Of a stretch of DNA of 64,000 bases, positions 45,893 through 53,595 are shown one piece after another. This DNA is from Bacillus sp. MM2020_1 (GTDB taxonomy: Bacteria; Bacillota; Bacilli; Bacillales; Cytobacillaceae). The notes under the pieces were generated by a model. It worked only from the letters and a program-made list of their open reading frames with translations, ran no database searches and was not told the DNA's origin. The stretch spans positions 1-64,000 of the forward strand of contig JAANMP010000021.1 in the NCBI GenBank assembly GCA_011250595.1. The letters are read 5' to 3'. Made by a program: the position numbers and the translations under genes. The number at the start of each line of letters is the position of its first letter. Position 1 is the stretch's first letter.

Positions 45893-46819
45893 TTACCGTC
45901 TGTTTGGACCATCGACCATCACTGGCACACTTAGGGACCTAATTCTCTCCATGATCCGTCGTGCTTTCATCTTCTCCTCTTCACCCCGTTGGCTGTATGT
46001 TAAATGATGCTCCAGCTCTGGAAAATTAAAATTAGAGGTAAAAAATGTCGGCAGGCTTTCTAGCATCCGGAACTGCAAAATTGGCCCTAAAACTTCATCC
46101 CTTGTCCAGCTTGATACTGCTTCTGCACCAATATCATCCAGCATTAAGATGGGTTCTCTTTTTAATGCCTCGATTTTTTCATTTAACGTGGAATCAGCGA
46201 TTGAGCTTTTCATTTCCCTCAAAAGTTCAGGAACATAAACAATCATAGAAGAAATCTGTTTTTTGGCCAATTCATTGGCAATTGCCCCTAATAAATAAGA
46301 CTTCCCAACCCCGAATTTACCGTAAAGATAGAGGCCTTTCGGTTTTTTACCATCTTCATAATTCATTAAGAAGGTTGCCGCCTTGTCACCGGCATCGAGT
46401 CTGCCCGAGTCACCCTCAAAGTCTTCAAAGGTGGCTTCAAGTATGTCTCTTGGTACATATAAACTTTTGATGAGCTTTTCATTTTTCTTCTTTTCATCTG
46501 CCATGATTTTTTGAGGACAGCGTTTATAAACAACATCAATGGAGTTTCGTGATAAAACCAAATCCGGGTGATACCCCTTCATGAAATTGATACAGCTAGC
46601 CAAGCTTTCACATTTGTTACAATCCTTGCTTTGGTTTGTATACTCGTACAGCTTACTCATGCTTTTATCAATCATCATTTGATCGATTTCATGTTGATGT
46701 TTATCTAAAAAGGCTTTTATATCCGAATTTTCGAGGACTTGCCTGCGCTGTTGTTCATAGCGTTTTTGAAAGTTTTCATTAGAAGCTAATCTTTTCAAGG
46801 TACGATTAATTTTTTCCAA
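45893..46819 (-). CDS. dnaI: Primosomal helicase loader DnaI
   Basis: DnaI loads the replicative helicase DnaC onto origin and restart sites. The 308-residue protein has the N-terminal zinc-binding helicase-interaction domain with C67, C70, H84 and C101. Its AAA+ domain has Walker A YGKFGVGKSYLLGAI (about 166-180), Walker B EPILMLDDIGAE and the sensor segment TFFTSNFNFPELE. The start is TTG behind GGGGGTG, 13 bp after dnaB. Confidence 0.97.
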   Translation of the reverse strand: MEKINRTLKRLASNENFQKRYEQQRRQVLENSDIKAFLDKHQHEIDQMMIDKSMSKLYEYTNQSKDCNKCESLASCINFMKGYHPDLVLSRNSIDVVYKRCPQKIMADEKKKNEKLIKSLYVPRDILEATFEDFEGDSGRLDAGDKAATFLMNYEDGKKPKGLYLYGKFGVGKSYLLGAIANELAKKQISSMIVYVPELLREMKSSIADSTLNEKIEALKREPILMLDDIGAEAVSSWTRDEVLGPILQFRMLESLPTFFTSNFNFPELEHHLTYSQRGEEEKMKARRIMERIRSLSVPVMVDGPNRR

Positions 46820-46832
46820 ATGCGGTCACCCC

Positions 46833-48221
46833 CTATTTGCGAAACGCTTTTAGTTTTTCTTCAATTGAACGTTTTTTCGCTTCTACTTCACTATTGTTAC
46901 CTTGTGAAGGGTCTTTTCCTGCTTCTTTCGAACTGTCATCGAACCAGTCAGGAATCAACTCGGTCCGAATTGGCTTTTTATTTGTAGACCTATTCGTTTT
47001 TTTACTTTCGGTCACCTTGTGTTCCTCATTCCTCGCGAGTTCCATCGCTTCCTTCACCGTTTTCACTTGTTTTCTCGCCCAATGACTGGCAACTGACTCC
47101 ACAAAGCCCTTAGTAAATTTCATGTCTGTTTTTCTCATTGCCACCTCAATTAAAACATTTACTACACCTGGAGGCAGTTTATATTTAATCATAATCTCTT
47201 CTAAGGTTTTTAAATTAGCATTTGAAGGTTCAACGCCTCCAGATAACTCTTTAAAAACGATGAGCGGCGTCGTCGTTTCATAAGAGCGGATTAATTTTTC
47301 CTCCGGGGTTTTCGGCTCGGTCAATTGTGTTTGATGGACAATCGGCTGTGTTCGGTTAATCAGACTCGGAAGTTGGTCGTAATTGACAAATTGATACCAA
47401 TCACGAGCACCCTTTCTCAAATCCTCAATATCAATTTCTTCGTGCTCATTAATGGCACCTAAGATAAAATTTTTCATTTCGATTGCGTCTATTTGGTACA
47501 AAAATGCGAGATTACTAATCACATTTTTCACTTTGGGCGTGAGCGCTTTTTTGGGAACAAGCGATTCATTTAGCCCTGCTGTTAACAATTCAAAATCAAA
47601 CAGGTCGACACCAATTTGGATGGGTCTCGGTTCCGTTCGACCGATAAACTGTTGATTTTCTTCCTCTTGTAATTCCTCCGAAAGACCTTGAATATATTGC
47701 ATACTGCCTGGTGCTCCTGATGAAAATACATCCTGAAAGGCCTTGGTAACATCTACATACTCGCCTTCACTTGGCTTTTGTTGATCACTAAAAAACCGTT
47801 TCAGACGGGAAAAATGGGTTTTCCCAATTTTTCGATATAAATAAATATTTAACATTCCATCTAAAAAGAATTGCTCCGGACTTAATGGTGGATGGAGTTC
47901 ATAGATAAAAGACCGTCCACCTTCATCCGTTTTGACACGAGTCTTTAATAACCCAATGCCCTCTAGCTTTAATCTTGCTTCATAAATATCCTTTAAGTTC
48001 ATCTCTAAGAGATTCATCAATAAATGATGTGTGGAAGACTCAGACCAGAGACGATTTTCCTCTAACTCCGCCCAGAGAGTCATATACAAACTAAAGCAAG
48101 TTGATCCAATCAAGGGCTGATATAATAACGTTAGCACTTTGCGATCATACTCATGCAGCAGCCCATCTGCCGCAACTTTATAGCGGTCGATAGGGAGAAT
48201 TTCCTGCCAATGCTGCGCCAT
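46833..48221 (-). CDS. dnaB: Replication initiation/membrane attachment protein DnaB
   Basis: This 462-residue Bacillus-type DnaB is unrelated to the E. coli helicase. It acts between DnaD and DnaI in helicase loading at oriC and restart sites. It has an N-terminal winged-helix region (about 1-110), a middle DnaB/DnaD helical domain and a C-terminal DDBH2 domain (about 320-405, LEEIMIKYKLPPGVVNVLIE). A charged tail follows. The ATG has GGAAGG upstream. A bcr-like repeat separates it from nrdR. Confidence 0.95.
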   Translation of the reverse strand: MAQHWQEILPIDRYKVAADGLLHEYDRKVLTLLYQPLIGSTCFSLYMTLWAELEENRLWSESSTHHLLMNLLEMNLKDIYEARLKLEGIGLLKTRVKTDEGGRSFIYELHPPLSPEQFFLDGMLNIYLYRKIGKTHFSRLKRFFSDQQKPSEGEYVDVTKAFQDVFSSGAPGSMQYIQGLSEELQEEENQQFIGRTEPRPIQIGVDLFDFELLTAGLNESLVPKKALTPKVKNVISNLAFLYQIDAIEMKNFILGAINEHEEIDIEDLRKGARDWYQFVNYDQLPSLINRTQPIVHQTQLTEPKTPEEKLIRSYETTTPLIVFKELSGGVEPSNANLKTLEEIMIKYKLPPGVVNVLIEVAMRKTDMKFTKGFVESVASHWARKQVKTVKEAMELARNEEHKVTESKKTNRSTNKKPIRTELIPDWFDDSSKEAGKDPSQGNNSEVEAKKRSIEEKLKAFRK

Positions 48222-48254
48222 AATAATCCAACCTTCCTGTTAACTTAGAAAACT

Positions 48255-48404
48255 ATCTAGCTCCAGCGCCCAGCGGCTAGTGGACTTCGCTCTTTTCCCT
48301 ACGATAAGTCAAGCACGAATGCGCTTCGCTCTCCGTGTTTCCTTTATCTCAGTCAAAGCGCTCCAGTCCATACGCCGCTAAACGGGCGCTTACGCTTTTC
48401 TAAG
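48255..48404 (-). repeat. bcr-like interspersed repeat, copy B
   Basis: This is an inverted copy of the element at 24943-25096, with clearly higher similarity to that copy than to copy C. It occupies nearly the whole space between nrdR and dnaB. Confidence 0.85.
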
Positions 48405-48406
48405 CA

Positions 48407-48433
48407 AAAAGAGCCAAAAACCACTTAGCTCTT
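48407..48433 (-). terminator. nrdR terminator
   Basis: AAGAGC (48410-48415) pairs with GCTCTT (48428-48433), overlapping the nrdR stop codon, then a T-run on the minus strand. Confidence 0.65.
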
Positions 48434-48893
48434 AAGATTTTTCTTTTTTGATTAGTTCTTTTAATTCATCAATAAAAACATTAATATCTTTAAACTGACG
48501 GTAAACGGATGCAAATCTTACGTAGGCGACTTCGTCCACATGTGCCAGTCTATCCATGACCATTTCACCGATGGCTTCACTTTTAATTTCTGAAATACCC
48601 TGACTGCGCAGATCCTTTTCTACACCATGCGTTATATCTTCTAACTCCTTTAAGGCAACAGGGCGCTTCTCACATGCCTTGATCAAGCCACGTAATATTT
48701 TATCACGGCTAAACTCTTCTCTGGTGCCTTCTTTTTTGACTACAATTAGCGGGATTTCTTCGATCTTCTCAAACGTAGTAAAACGATATCCGCATTCTTC
48801 ACATTCACGTCTCCTACGAGTGGCCCGGCCTTCATCAACAGGTCGAGAATCGAGGACACGTGTACCATAATTTTGACAAGAAGGGCATTTCAT
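48432..48893 (-). CDS. nrdR: Transcriptional repressor NrdR
   Basis: NrdR represses ribonucleotide reductase genes in response to ATP/dATP. The 153-residue protein has an N-terminal zinc ribbon ([32 protein letters not shown], four cysteines) and an ATP-cone domain (about 49-139, [20 protein letters not shown]). Length is typical. It lies before dnaB-dnaI as in B. subtilis. Confidence 0.97.
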   Translation of the reverse strand: MKCPSCQNYGTRVLDSRPVDEGRATRRRRECEECGYRFTTFEKIEEIPLIVVKKEGTREEFSRDKILRGLIKACEKRPVALKELEDITHGVEKDLRSQGISEIKSEAIGEMVMDRLAHVDEVAYVRFASVYRQFKDINVFIDELKELIKKEKS

Positions 48894-48983
48894 TTGTAAT
48901 CCACTCCAAATCTACACTGTACTTCCGAACAAAACGCTTACTTTCATCTTATAAAAAAGAATATCTTTATACAAGTAGAAGTA

Positions 48984-49373
48984 TTAGGAGTTTTTTATTC
49001 CTATAAAGGTATGTAATTGATTAATTCGCTCGTAATATGAAATAATCCGCTTTTTTAAATTGGGATAGGTGCCGAGTAAGGAAAGTTTTTCAGATGAAAT
49101 ATTAAAATCTACCGCAGTTTCCATTGGTTTTACAGCTACAATAGTAACAATCAGAAAGCAGGGGATAGGTTTACTGACTTCAACAGCAATTTCTCCATGT
49201 TCTTTAGAAACCGTCGTTACCAGGCAATCGGAATCTTCATGGAATAGCTTTTCAACCGTTGCAAATAATTGATTGTACTTCGCCTTATAATAATGTGTTT
49301 TTAAGGAATCATCTTTGATTTGATCTGAAGTCTCTAATTGCTTTTTAAACCGAACAAATAAGTTATCTAACAT
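48984..49373 (-). CDS. Conserved-looking protein of unknown function
   Basis: This is a 129-residue protein that I do not recognise. It has no signal peptide or clear membrane helix. The sequence suggests an alpha/beta fold with a hydrophobic strand (IPCFLIVTIVAVKPM) and helical ends (MLDNLFVRFKKQLETSD, LKKRIISYYERINQLHTF). It lies between speD and nrdR in the same direction. Start ATG at 49373. It is likely real because the reading frame spans the whole gap with a sensible ribosome site (GGGAGGAA). Confidence 0.65.
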   Translation of the reverse strand: MLDNLFVRFKKQLETSDQIKDDSLKTHYYKAKYNQLFATVEKLFHEDSDCLVTTVSKEHGEIAVEVSKPIPCFLIVTIVAVKPMETAVDFNISSEKLSLLGTYPNLKKRIISYYERINQLHTFIGIKNS

Positions 49374-49436
49374 AGCTATAGTATTCCTCCCATGATGTAA
49401 GCTTTGGTCTTATTGTACAACATTTAGCTAGAAAAT

Positions 49437-49470
49437 ATAAAAAGAGGTGTATGTTAAGATACACCTCTTT
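49437..49470 (-). terminator. speD terminator
   Basis: AAAGAGGTGTAT (49441-49452) pairs perfectly with ATACACCTCTTT (49459-49470), then a T-run on the minus strand. Confidence 0.92.
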
Positions 49471-49490
49471 GCTAATTATTTTTAAAGTGA

Positions 49491-49865
49491 CTATAAAACC
49501 TTTGCCTGTTTTACTTGAACTGGACCCATGCCTCGTGGAATTTCAATATTTTCACGTGTCTCGGCATTTAATGCTTCAGCTATATATTCAGCCGCAACAT
49601 TAGGATTCAAATCGCCGCATGTGTATACATCAATGCTGGCATATCCATGTTCAGGGAAGCTATGGATGGTAAGATGTGATTCAGAAATAATTACTACACC
49701 ACTCACACCTTGGGGAGCAAATTTATGAAATGCTACCTCACGGATTTCCGCACCAGATCTAAGAGCTGCTTCAACAAAAGTCGTTTCAATAAAATTCAAA
49801 TCATTTAATTTTTCAAAGTCGCATCCCCATAATTCTGAGATTACGTGACGTCCCATTGTTTCCAT
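49491..49865 (-). CDS. speD: S-adenosylmethionine decarboxylase proenzyme
   Basis: The enzyme makes decarboxylated SAM, the aminopropyl donor for spermidine. The 124-residue class 1B proenzyme self-cleaves at E62-S63 in [15 protein letters not shown], giving the pyruvoyl group from S63. H68 and C83 are the other processing/catalytic residues. B. subtilis calls it speD or speH and places it next to gapB and nrdR as here. The long leader can pair with the ribosome site. Confidence 0.97.
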   Translation of the reverse strand: METMGRHVISELWGCDFEKLNDLNFIETTFVEAALRSGAEIREVAFHKFAPQGVSGVVIISESHLTIHSFPEHGYASIDVYTCGDLNPNVAAEYIAEALNAETRENIEIPRGMGPVQVKQAKVL

Positions 49866-50010
49866 ATTCAGTTTCCCCCTCTAACCTTTTTGTTCTTTCT
49901 TGAAATCCTGTTGTTGCCAGTACCTGAATAACTACAACGGGGGAAAGTTAGTCCAGAGAGGTCCTAACCCTTTAAGTAATTACTAGCTACCTAATTTCAA
50001 GAAGTTCACG
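49866..50010 (-). promoter_or_regulatory. speD 5' leader with possible ribosome-site sequestration
   Basis: On the minus strand TTTCCCCC (mid-leader) is exactly complementary to GGGGGAAA at the speD ribosome site, and neighbouring CTAAC can pair with GTTAG. This would hide the ribosome site. No known riboswitch class was recognised. Confidence 0.4.
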
Positions 50011-50016
50011 ATGACT

Positions 50017-50045
50017 AGTATACTTTGTTTATATTTGTTTTGCAA
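50017..50045 (-). promoter_or_regulatory. SigA promoter of speD
   Basis: TTGCAA, a 17 bp spacer and TATACT on the minus strand, about 150 bp upstream of the start codon. Confidence 0.75.
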
Positions 50046-50154
50046 CCTATCAAAATTAAACTTTAAATTTTAATTGTGTAACAAACATCGATAGGCATTT
50101 TCCATTTTATAATTCAAAATCTATTCTATGCTAATAACACCAAGAGGGTACAAA

Positions 50155-50180
50155 TAAAAAAGCTGTCAGCCGACAGCGTT
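50155..50180 (-). terminator. gapB terminator
   Basis: GCTGTC pairs with GACAGC around a short loop, with T6 on the minus strand, right after the gapB stop. Confidence 0.8.
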
Positions 50181-50181
50181 T

Positions 50182-51213
50182 TTATCCAACCTTTATTTGA
50201 GATGAGTTTGCTATTTCATGTGCAACATAAAGGGTGAGATCCACTACACGTGAAGAATATCCCCACTCATTATCATACCATGCCAATACTTTTACTTTTC
50301 TAGTTCCCATTACCATGGTGGAAAGACCATCAATGATGGCAGAATGCTCATTGGTATTAAAATCAACAGATACTAAAGGTTCCATGGTCAAATCCAAAAT
50401 GCCTTTTAATGGTCCATTTGCAGCCTCAATAAAGGCATTATTAACATCATCGACTGTCACATCTTGATTAAGATCAACTACTAAATCAACAAGTGAAACG
50501 TTTGGTGTTGGCACACGAAGTGACATCCCATGTAATTTACCCTTTAACTGGGGTAATACAAGTGAAATTGCTTTAGCCGCTCCTGTTGTTGTCGGAATGA
50601 TAGATTGTCCACATGCACGAGCCCTCCGTAAATCTTTATGAGGGTTATCAATATTTTTTTGATCATTTGTATAGGCATGAATGGTGGTCATTAATCCACA
50701 TTCAATGCCAAACTTTTCGTCAAGCACCTTTGCAACGGGTGCAAGGCAGTTCGTTGTACAGGATGCATTAGAGATAATTTCATGATGATGGATATCAAGC
50801 ATTTCCTCATTAACACCCATCACAATTGTAACATCCTCATTTTTCCCTGGTGCCGTTAAGATTACCTTCTTGGCTCCTGCTTCTATGTGCAATGCTGCCG
50901 CCTCACGTGCATTAAACTTCCCGGTAGCCTCAATAACTATCTCAATTCCAAGCTCTCGCCATGGAAGTTCCTCTGGATTACGACTACTTAATAGTTTAAT
51001 TCTTTTGCCATTTACAATTAACTCATTATCTAATGGGATTACTTCTCCCTGAAATGGTCCATGATTGGTATCATATTTAAGTAAATGTGCTAATGTTTCG
51101 GCTGGATAGCTTGCGTTAATAGCAACAACCTCAAGCCTATTTTCGAGGATCGCTTTTCTAAAAACCATCCTTCCAATTCTTCCAAACCCATTTATTGCAA
51201 CTTTCGTCTTCAT
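50182..51213 (-). CDS. gapB: Gluconeogenic NADP-type glyceraldehyde-3-phosphate dehydrogenase
   Basis: This 343-residue GapB works in the gluconeogenic direction. The Rossmann start is VAINGFGRIGRMVFRKAI, and the catalytic cysteine lies in SNASCTTNCLAPVAKVL. STMVMGTRKVKVLAWYDNEWGYS closes the catalytic domain. Assignment to GapB rather than GapA rests on the gene neighbourhood (speD, coaE) and the conserved CcpN box at its promoter. The ATG has GGAAGGGG upstream. Confidence 0.95.
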   Translation of the reverse strand: MKTKVAINGFGRIGRMVFRKAILENRLEVVAINASYPAETLAHLLKYDTNHGPFQGEVIPLDNELIVNGKRIKLLSSRNPEELPWRELGIEIVIEATGKFNAREAAALHIEAGAKKVILTAPGKNEDVTIVMGVNEEMLDIHHHEIISNASCTTNCLAPVAKVLDEKFGIECGLMTTIHAYTNDQKNIDNPHKDLRRARACGQSIIPTTTGAAKAISLVLPQLKGKLHGMSLRVPTPNVSLVDLVVDLNQDVTVDDVNNAFIEAANGPLKGILDLTMEPLVSVDFNTNEHSAIIDGLSTMVMGTRKVKVLAWYDNEWGYSSRVVDLTLYVAHEIANSSQIKVG

Positions 51214-51266
51214 TTTATAGCCCCTTCCGCATTAATGTCATACTTTATACTTGTATTGTTGTAATT

Positions 51267-51277
51267 AGTATAACATA
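51267..51277 (-). promoter_or_regulatory. CcpN operator at the gapB promoter
   Basis: TATGTTATACT on the minus strand fits the CcpN consensus TRTGHYATAYW at all positions and overlaps a TATACT -10 box. A weaker second copy (TATGACATTAA) lies about 30 bp downstream. CcpN represses gapB on glycolytic carbon in B. subtilis. Confidence 0.75.
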
Positions 51278-51348
51278 TTTAGGTGTAATTGTGATGAATA
51301 AAATGCGGATTCTTAAAATGTTTTACAATTCAGGCAACTTAGAAACAG

Positions 51349-51376
51349 AAAAAAAGAGAAGGTAGTCCCTTCTCCC
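51349..51376 (-). terminator. coaE terminator
   Basis: GAGAAGG pairs with CCTTCTC around a five-base loop, followed by a T-run on the minus strand. Confidence 0.85.
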
Positions 51377-51377
51377 A

Positions 51378-51992
51378 TTAGTTATGATTATTTTTATTGA
51401 TACCAAACTGTTCTAAAATTTCAAGGAGCTGTTTTTTGGTATCTGCAATCGAACCATTATTATCAATCACAGCATCCGCAAGTTTTATTTTATCAGACAG
51501 TGGCATCTGGGAACTGATTCTTGCGCGAGCATCCCCTTCAGAAAGATTATTTCTCTCGATCAACCTTTTTAATTGTATTTCATCGTTAACATAAACAAGT
51601 AAAGTTTTATCCACCATATAGGTAAGCTTACTTTCAAATAATAAAGGAATATCAAGAACCACCACTTCTTCACTGTTCTTAATGGCCAGTTCTACTCGGT
51701 CCCTCATCCTTTTTCTAACCTCTGGGTGGACGATCTCGTTTAAAATTTGTCTCTTTTCTTCTTGGTAAAAAATAATTGAGCCTAATCTTTGCCTGTCAAT
51801 TTCCCCGTTATCCAATAAAATATCCTCACCAAATTCAGCTATAATCTTAAAATAAGCAGATTCACCTTTCATTACCGCAAGGCGAGCTTCGACATCTGCA
51901 TCTACTACTGTGATGTCCATTTCTTTAAACATGTTTGAGACGGTACTCTTTCCGCTGGCAATTCCGCCTGTTAAACCGATCACTAATGACAT
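51378..51992 (-). CDS. coaE: Dephospho-CoA kinase
   Basis: CoaE performs the last step of coenzyme A synthesis. The 204-residue P-loop kinase has GLTGGIASGKSTVSNMF at its N-terminus, VDADVEARLAV, the HPEVRKRMRDR segment, VVLDIPLLFESKLT and the lid region LIERNNLSEGDARARISSQM. The ATG at 51992 has AAAGGAA upstream. A frame extension to 52031 would overlap ytaF and lacks a site. Confidence 0.97.
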   Translation of the reverse strand: MSLVIGLTGGIASGKSTVSNMFKEMDITVVDADVEARLAVMKGESAYFKIIAEFGEDILLDNGEIDRQRLGSIIFYQEEKRQILNEIVHPEVRKRMRDRVELAIKNSEEVVVLDIPLLFESKLTYMVDKTLLVYVNDEIQLKRLIERNNLSEGDARARISSQMPLSDKIKLADAVIDNNGSIADTKKQLLEILEQFGINKNNHN

Positions 51993-52011
51993 GGTCTTTT
52001 CCTTTCTATAT

Positions 52012-52647
52012 TCATAATTTCCATATCCCAATGATAATTAATAAAATCCCTGGCAAAAAGGTAAACTTTTGGATCCATTCAAATTTATGAAAAAAACTTC
52101 CACTTTTAATTCCTAATAGAACAAATAACGAGCTCATAATCGCGACAGTACCGGCTAAATAAAAGGGAGAGTAACCAAGCATCGCTGCACCAATCCCTGC
52201 TCCAAAGGCATCGAGCGACAAAGCAAAGCCTAACATTAATGCTTCAATGCCGGTAATCGTTCCTGATTGATCAAAGTCAGCCGACATTGGCTTTTTCAAT
52301 ATGTTAATGGCTAAACCTAGGGACTTAATTTCAAAATTCACAATCGTTTTTTCATGAACAAGTACGTCTTTTTCTTTTTCAGGTTGGAAAAATTGGTACA
52401 AAACCCATGCACCAAGCGCGATTAGAATGATTCCTCCCAGGCTTGCCGTCATTTTTGGAGATAGAACTTTTTCAAGTCCATGTCCAATTGACACGGCAAT
52501 CATTAAAGAAATAGCCGAGCAGCTTGCAATAATGATAACTGATCTGATCGGCATGACCATTTTCCTTAGCCCATAGGTAAAACCTACACTAAAGCTATCA
52601 AGGCTAAGCGCAAAAGCTAGTATAAGAAGTGAGATCAACTGAACCAT
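52012..52647 (-). CDS. ytaF: Sporulation membrane protein YtaF (MntP-like)
   Basis: This 211-residue polytopic protein has six hydrophobic segments in two similar halves, each with the signature FALSLDSFSVGFTYG or FALSLDAFGAGIGAAML. This fold is shared with MntP manganese exporters. In B. subtilis ytaF is expressed during sporulation. It lies between coaE and mutM as in B. subtilis. The preferred ATG is at 52647; its GGAG site lies 11 bases upstream, so a start ten codons earlier is possible. Confidence 0.88.
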   Translation of the reverse strand: MVQLISLLILAFALSLDSFSVGFTYGLRKMVMPIRSVIIIASCSAISLMIAVSIGHGLEKVLSPKMTASLGGIILIALGAWVLYQFFQPEKEKDVLVHEKTIVNFEIKSLGLAINILKKPMSADFDQSGTITGIEALMLGFALSLDAFGAGIGAAMLGYSPFYLAGTVAIMSSLFVLLGIKSGSFFHKFEWIQKFTFLPGILLIIIGIWKL

Positions 52648-52752
52648 TTTGTCTAGGGCTCCTTCCTCCAAAATCATTACGATAGTATATGGCAGGAGCC
52701 TATCAAAGGTTAATATTATTCAAATCTCACTTATTTCTTGTCTCAGTTCGGT

Positions 52753-53580
52753 TTAGACCTTTTGGCAATGAGGGCAGTAATGGGTCCCTCTGCCTCCTAC
52801 AGTTGTTTTTTCTAACAGTGTCCCGCACCGTTTACATTCTTCCCCTTTTCGACCATAGGCGTATAATTCAAGTTGAAACATTCCAATTTCCCCTTGCGAG
52901 TTAACATAGGAACGGATCGTACTTCCTCCCTTTTTGACGGCTTCACTTAAGGTCGCAACAATTTCACGGTGAAGAAGAGTAATTTCATTTTTATTTAGTG
53001 TGTTCGCAAGACGCTCCGGGTGGATACCTGCGCGAAAAAGTGCCTCATCCACATAGATATTACCAAGCCCCACAAAGACTTTTTGGTCTAATAGGGCTGT
53101 TTTTACTTTTCGATTCGTTTTTGCTAACTTTTTTTCCAAATACTCTATGGTAAATTCCTCAGAAAAAGGCTCAGGGCCAAGTCCGATCAGTGGCTCTGTT
53201 AAGAATTCATCACCTTTTTTATACAGGTGCATGGTTCCGAACTTCCGAACATCCCGATATCTTAACTCGGTCCCATCTGTAAAGTGAAAGAGAACATGTG
53301 TATGTTTATCAAATGGCTCTTCCTTTGGATAAAGCCCGTACTTTCCTTCCATCCTCAAATGAGAGACTAAAGCGAAACTCCCCGTATAAATAATTAAAAA
53401 TTTCCCTCTTCTGCCTACATCAACAATCGTTTCCCCAATTAAAGCATCGACAAACTGTTCAACTTCGACGGGATTTTTAATGATTTTCGGCCAATAGACC
53501 GTAATATCTTTGATTGTTTTATTAACAACTAATTTTTTTAACGTTTTTCGTACGGTTTCTACTTCTGGAAGCTCTGGCAA
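52753..53580 (-). CDS. mutM: Formamidopyrimidine-DNA glycosylase
   Basis: MutM (Fpg) removes 8-oxoguanine and FaPy lesions and nicks the abasic site. The 275-residue protein starts at TTG with the catalytic Pro/Glu in MPELPEVETVRKTL. It has the helix-two-turn-helix (LLDQKVFVGLGNIYVDEALF) and a C-terminal zinc finger (CKRCGTLLEKTTVGGRGTHY then CPHC) with the catalytic Arg in GGRGTHYC. It is 15 bp after polA, so the pair is co-transcribed. Confidence 0.98.
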   Translation of the reverse strand: MPELPEVETVRKTLKKLVVNKTIKDITVYWPKIIKNPVEVEQFVDALIGETIVDVGRRGKFLIIYTGSFALVSHLRMEGKYGLYPKEEPFDKHTHVLFHFTDGTELRYRDVRKFGTMHLYKKGDEFLTEPLIGLGPEPFSEEFTIEYLEKKLAKTNRKVKTALLDQKVFVGLGNIYVDEALFRAGIHPERLANTLNKNEITLLHREIVATLSEAVKKGGSTIRSYVNSQGEIGMFQLELYAYGRKGEECKRCGTLLEKTTVGGRGTHYCPHCQKV

Positions 53581-53595
53581 GATAGCCCCCCCTTT

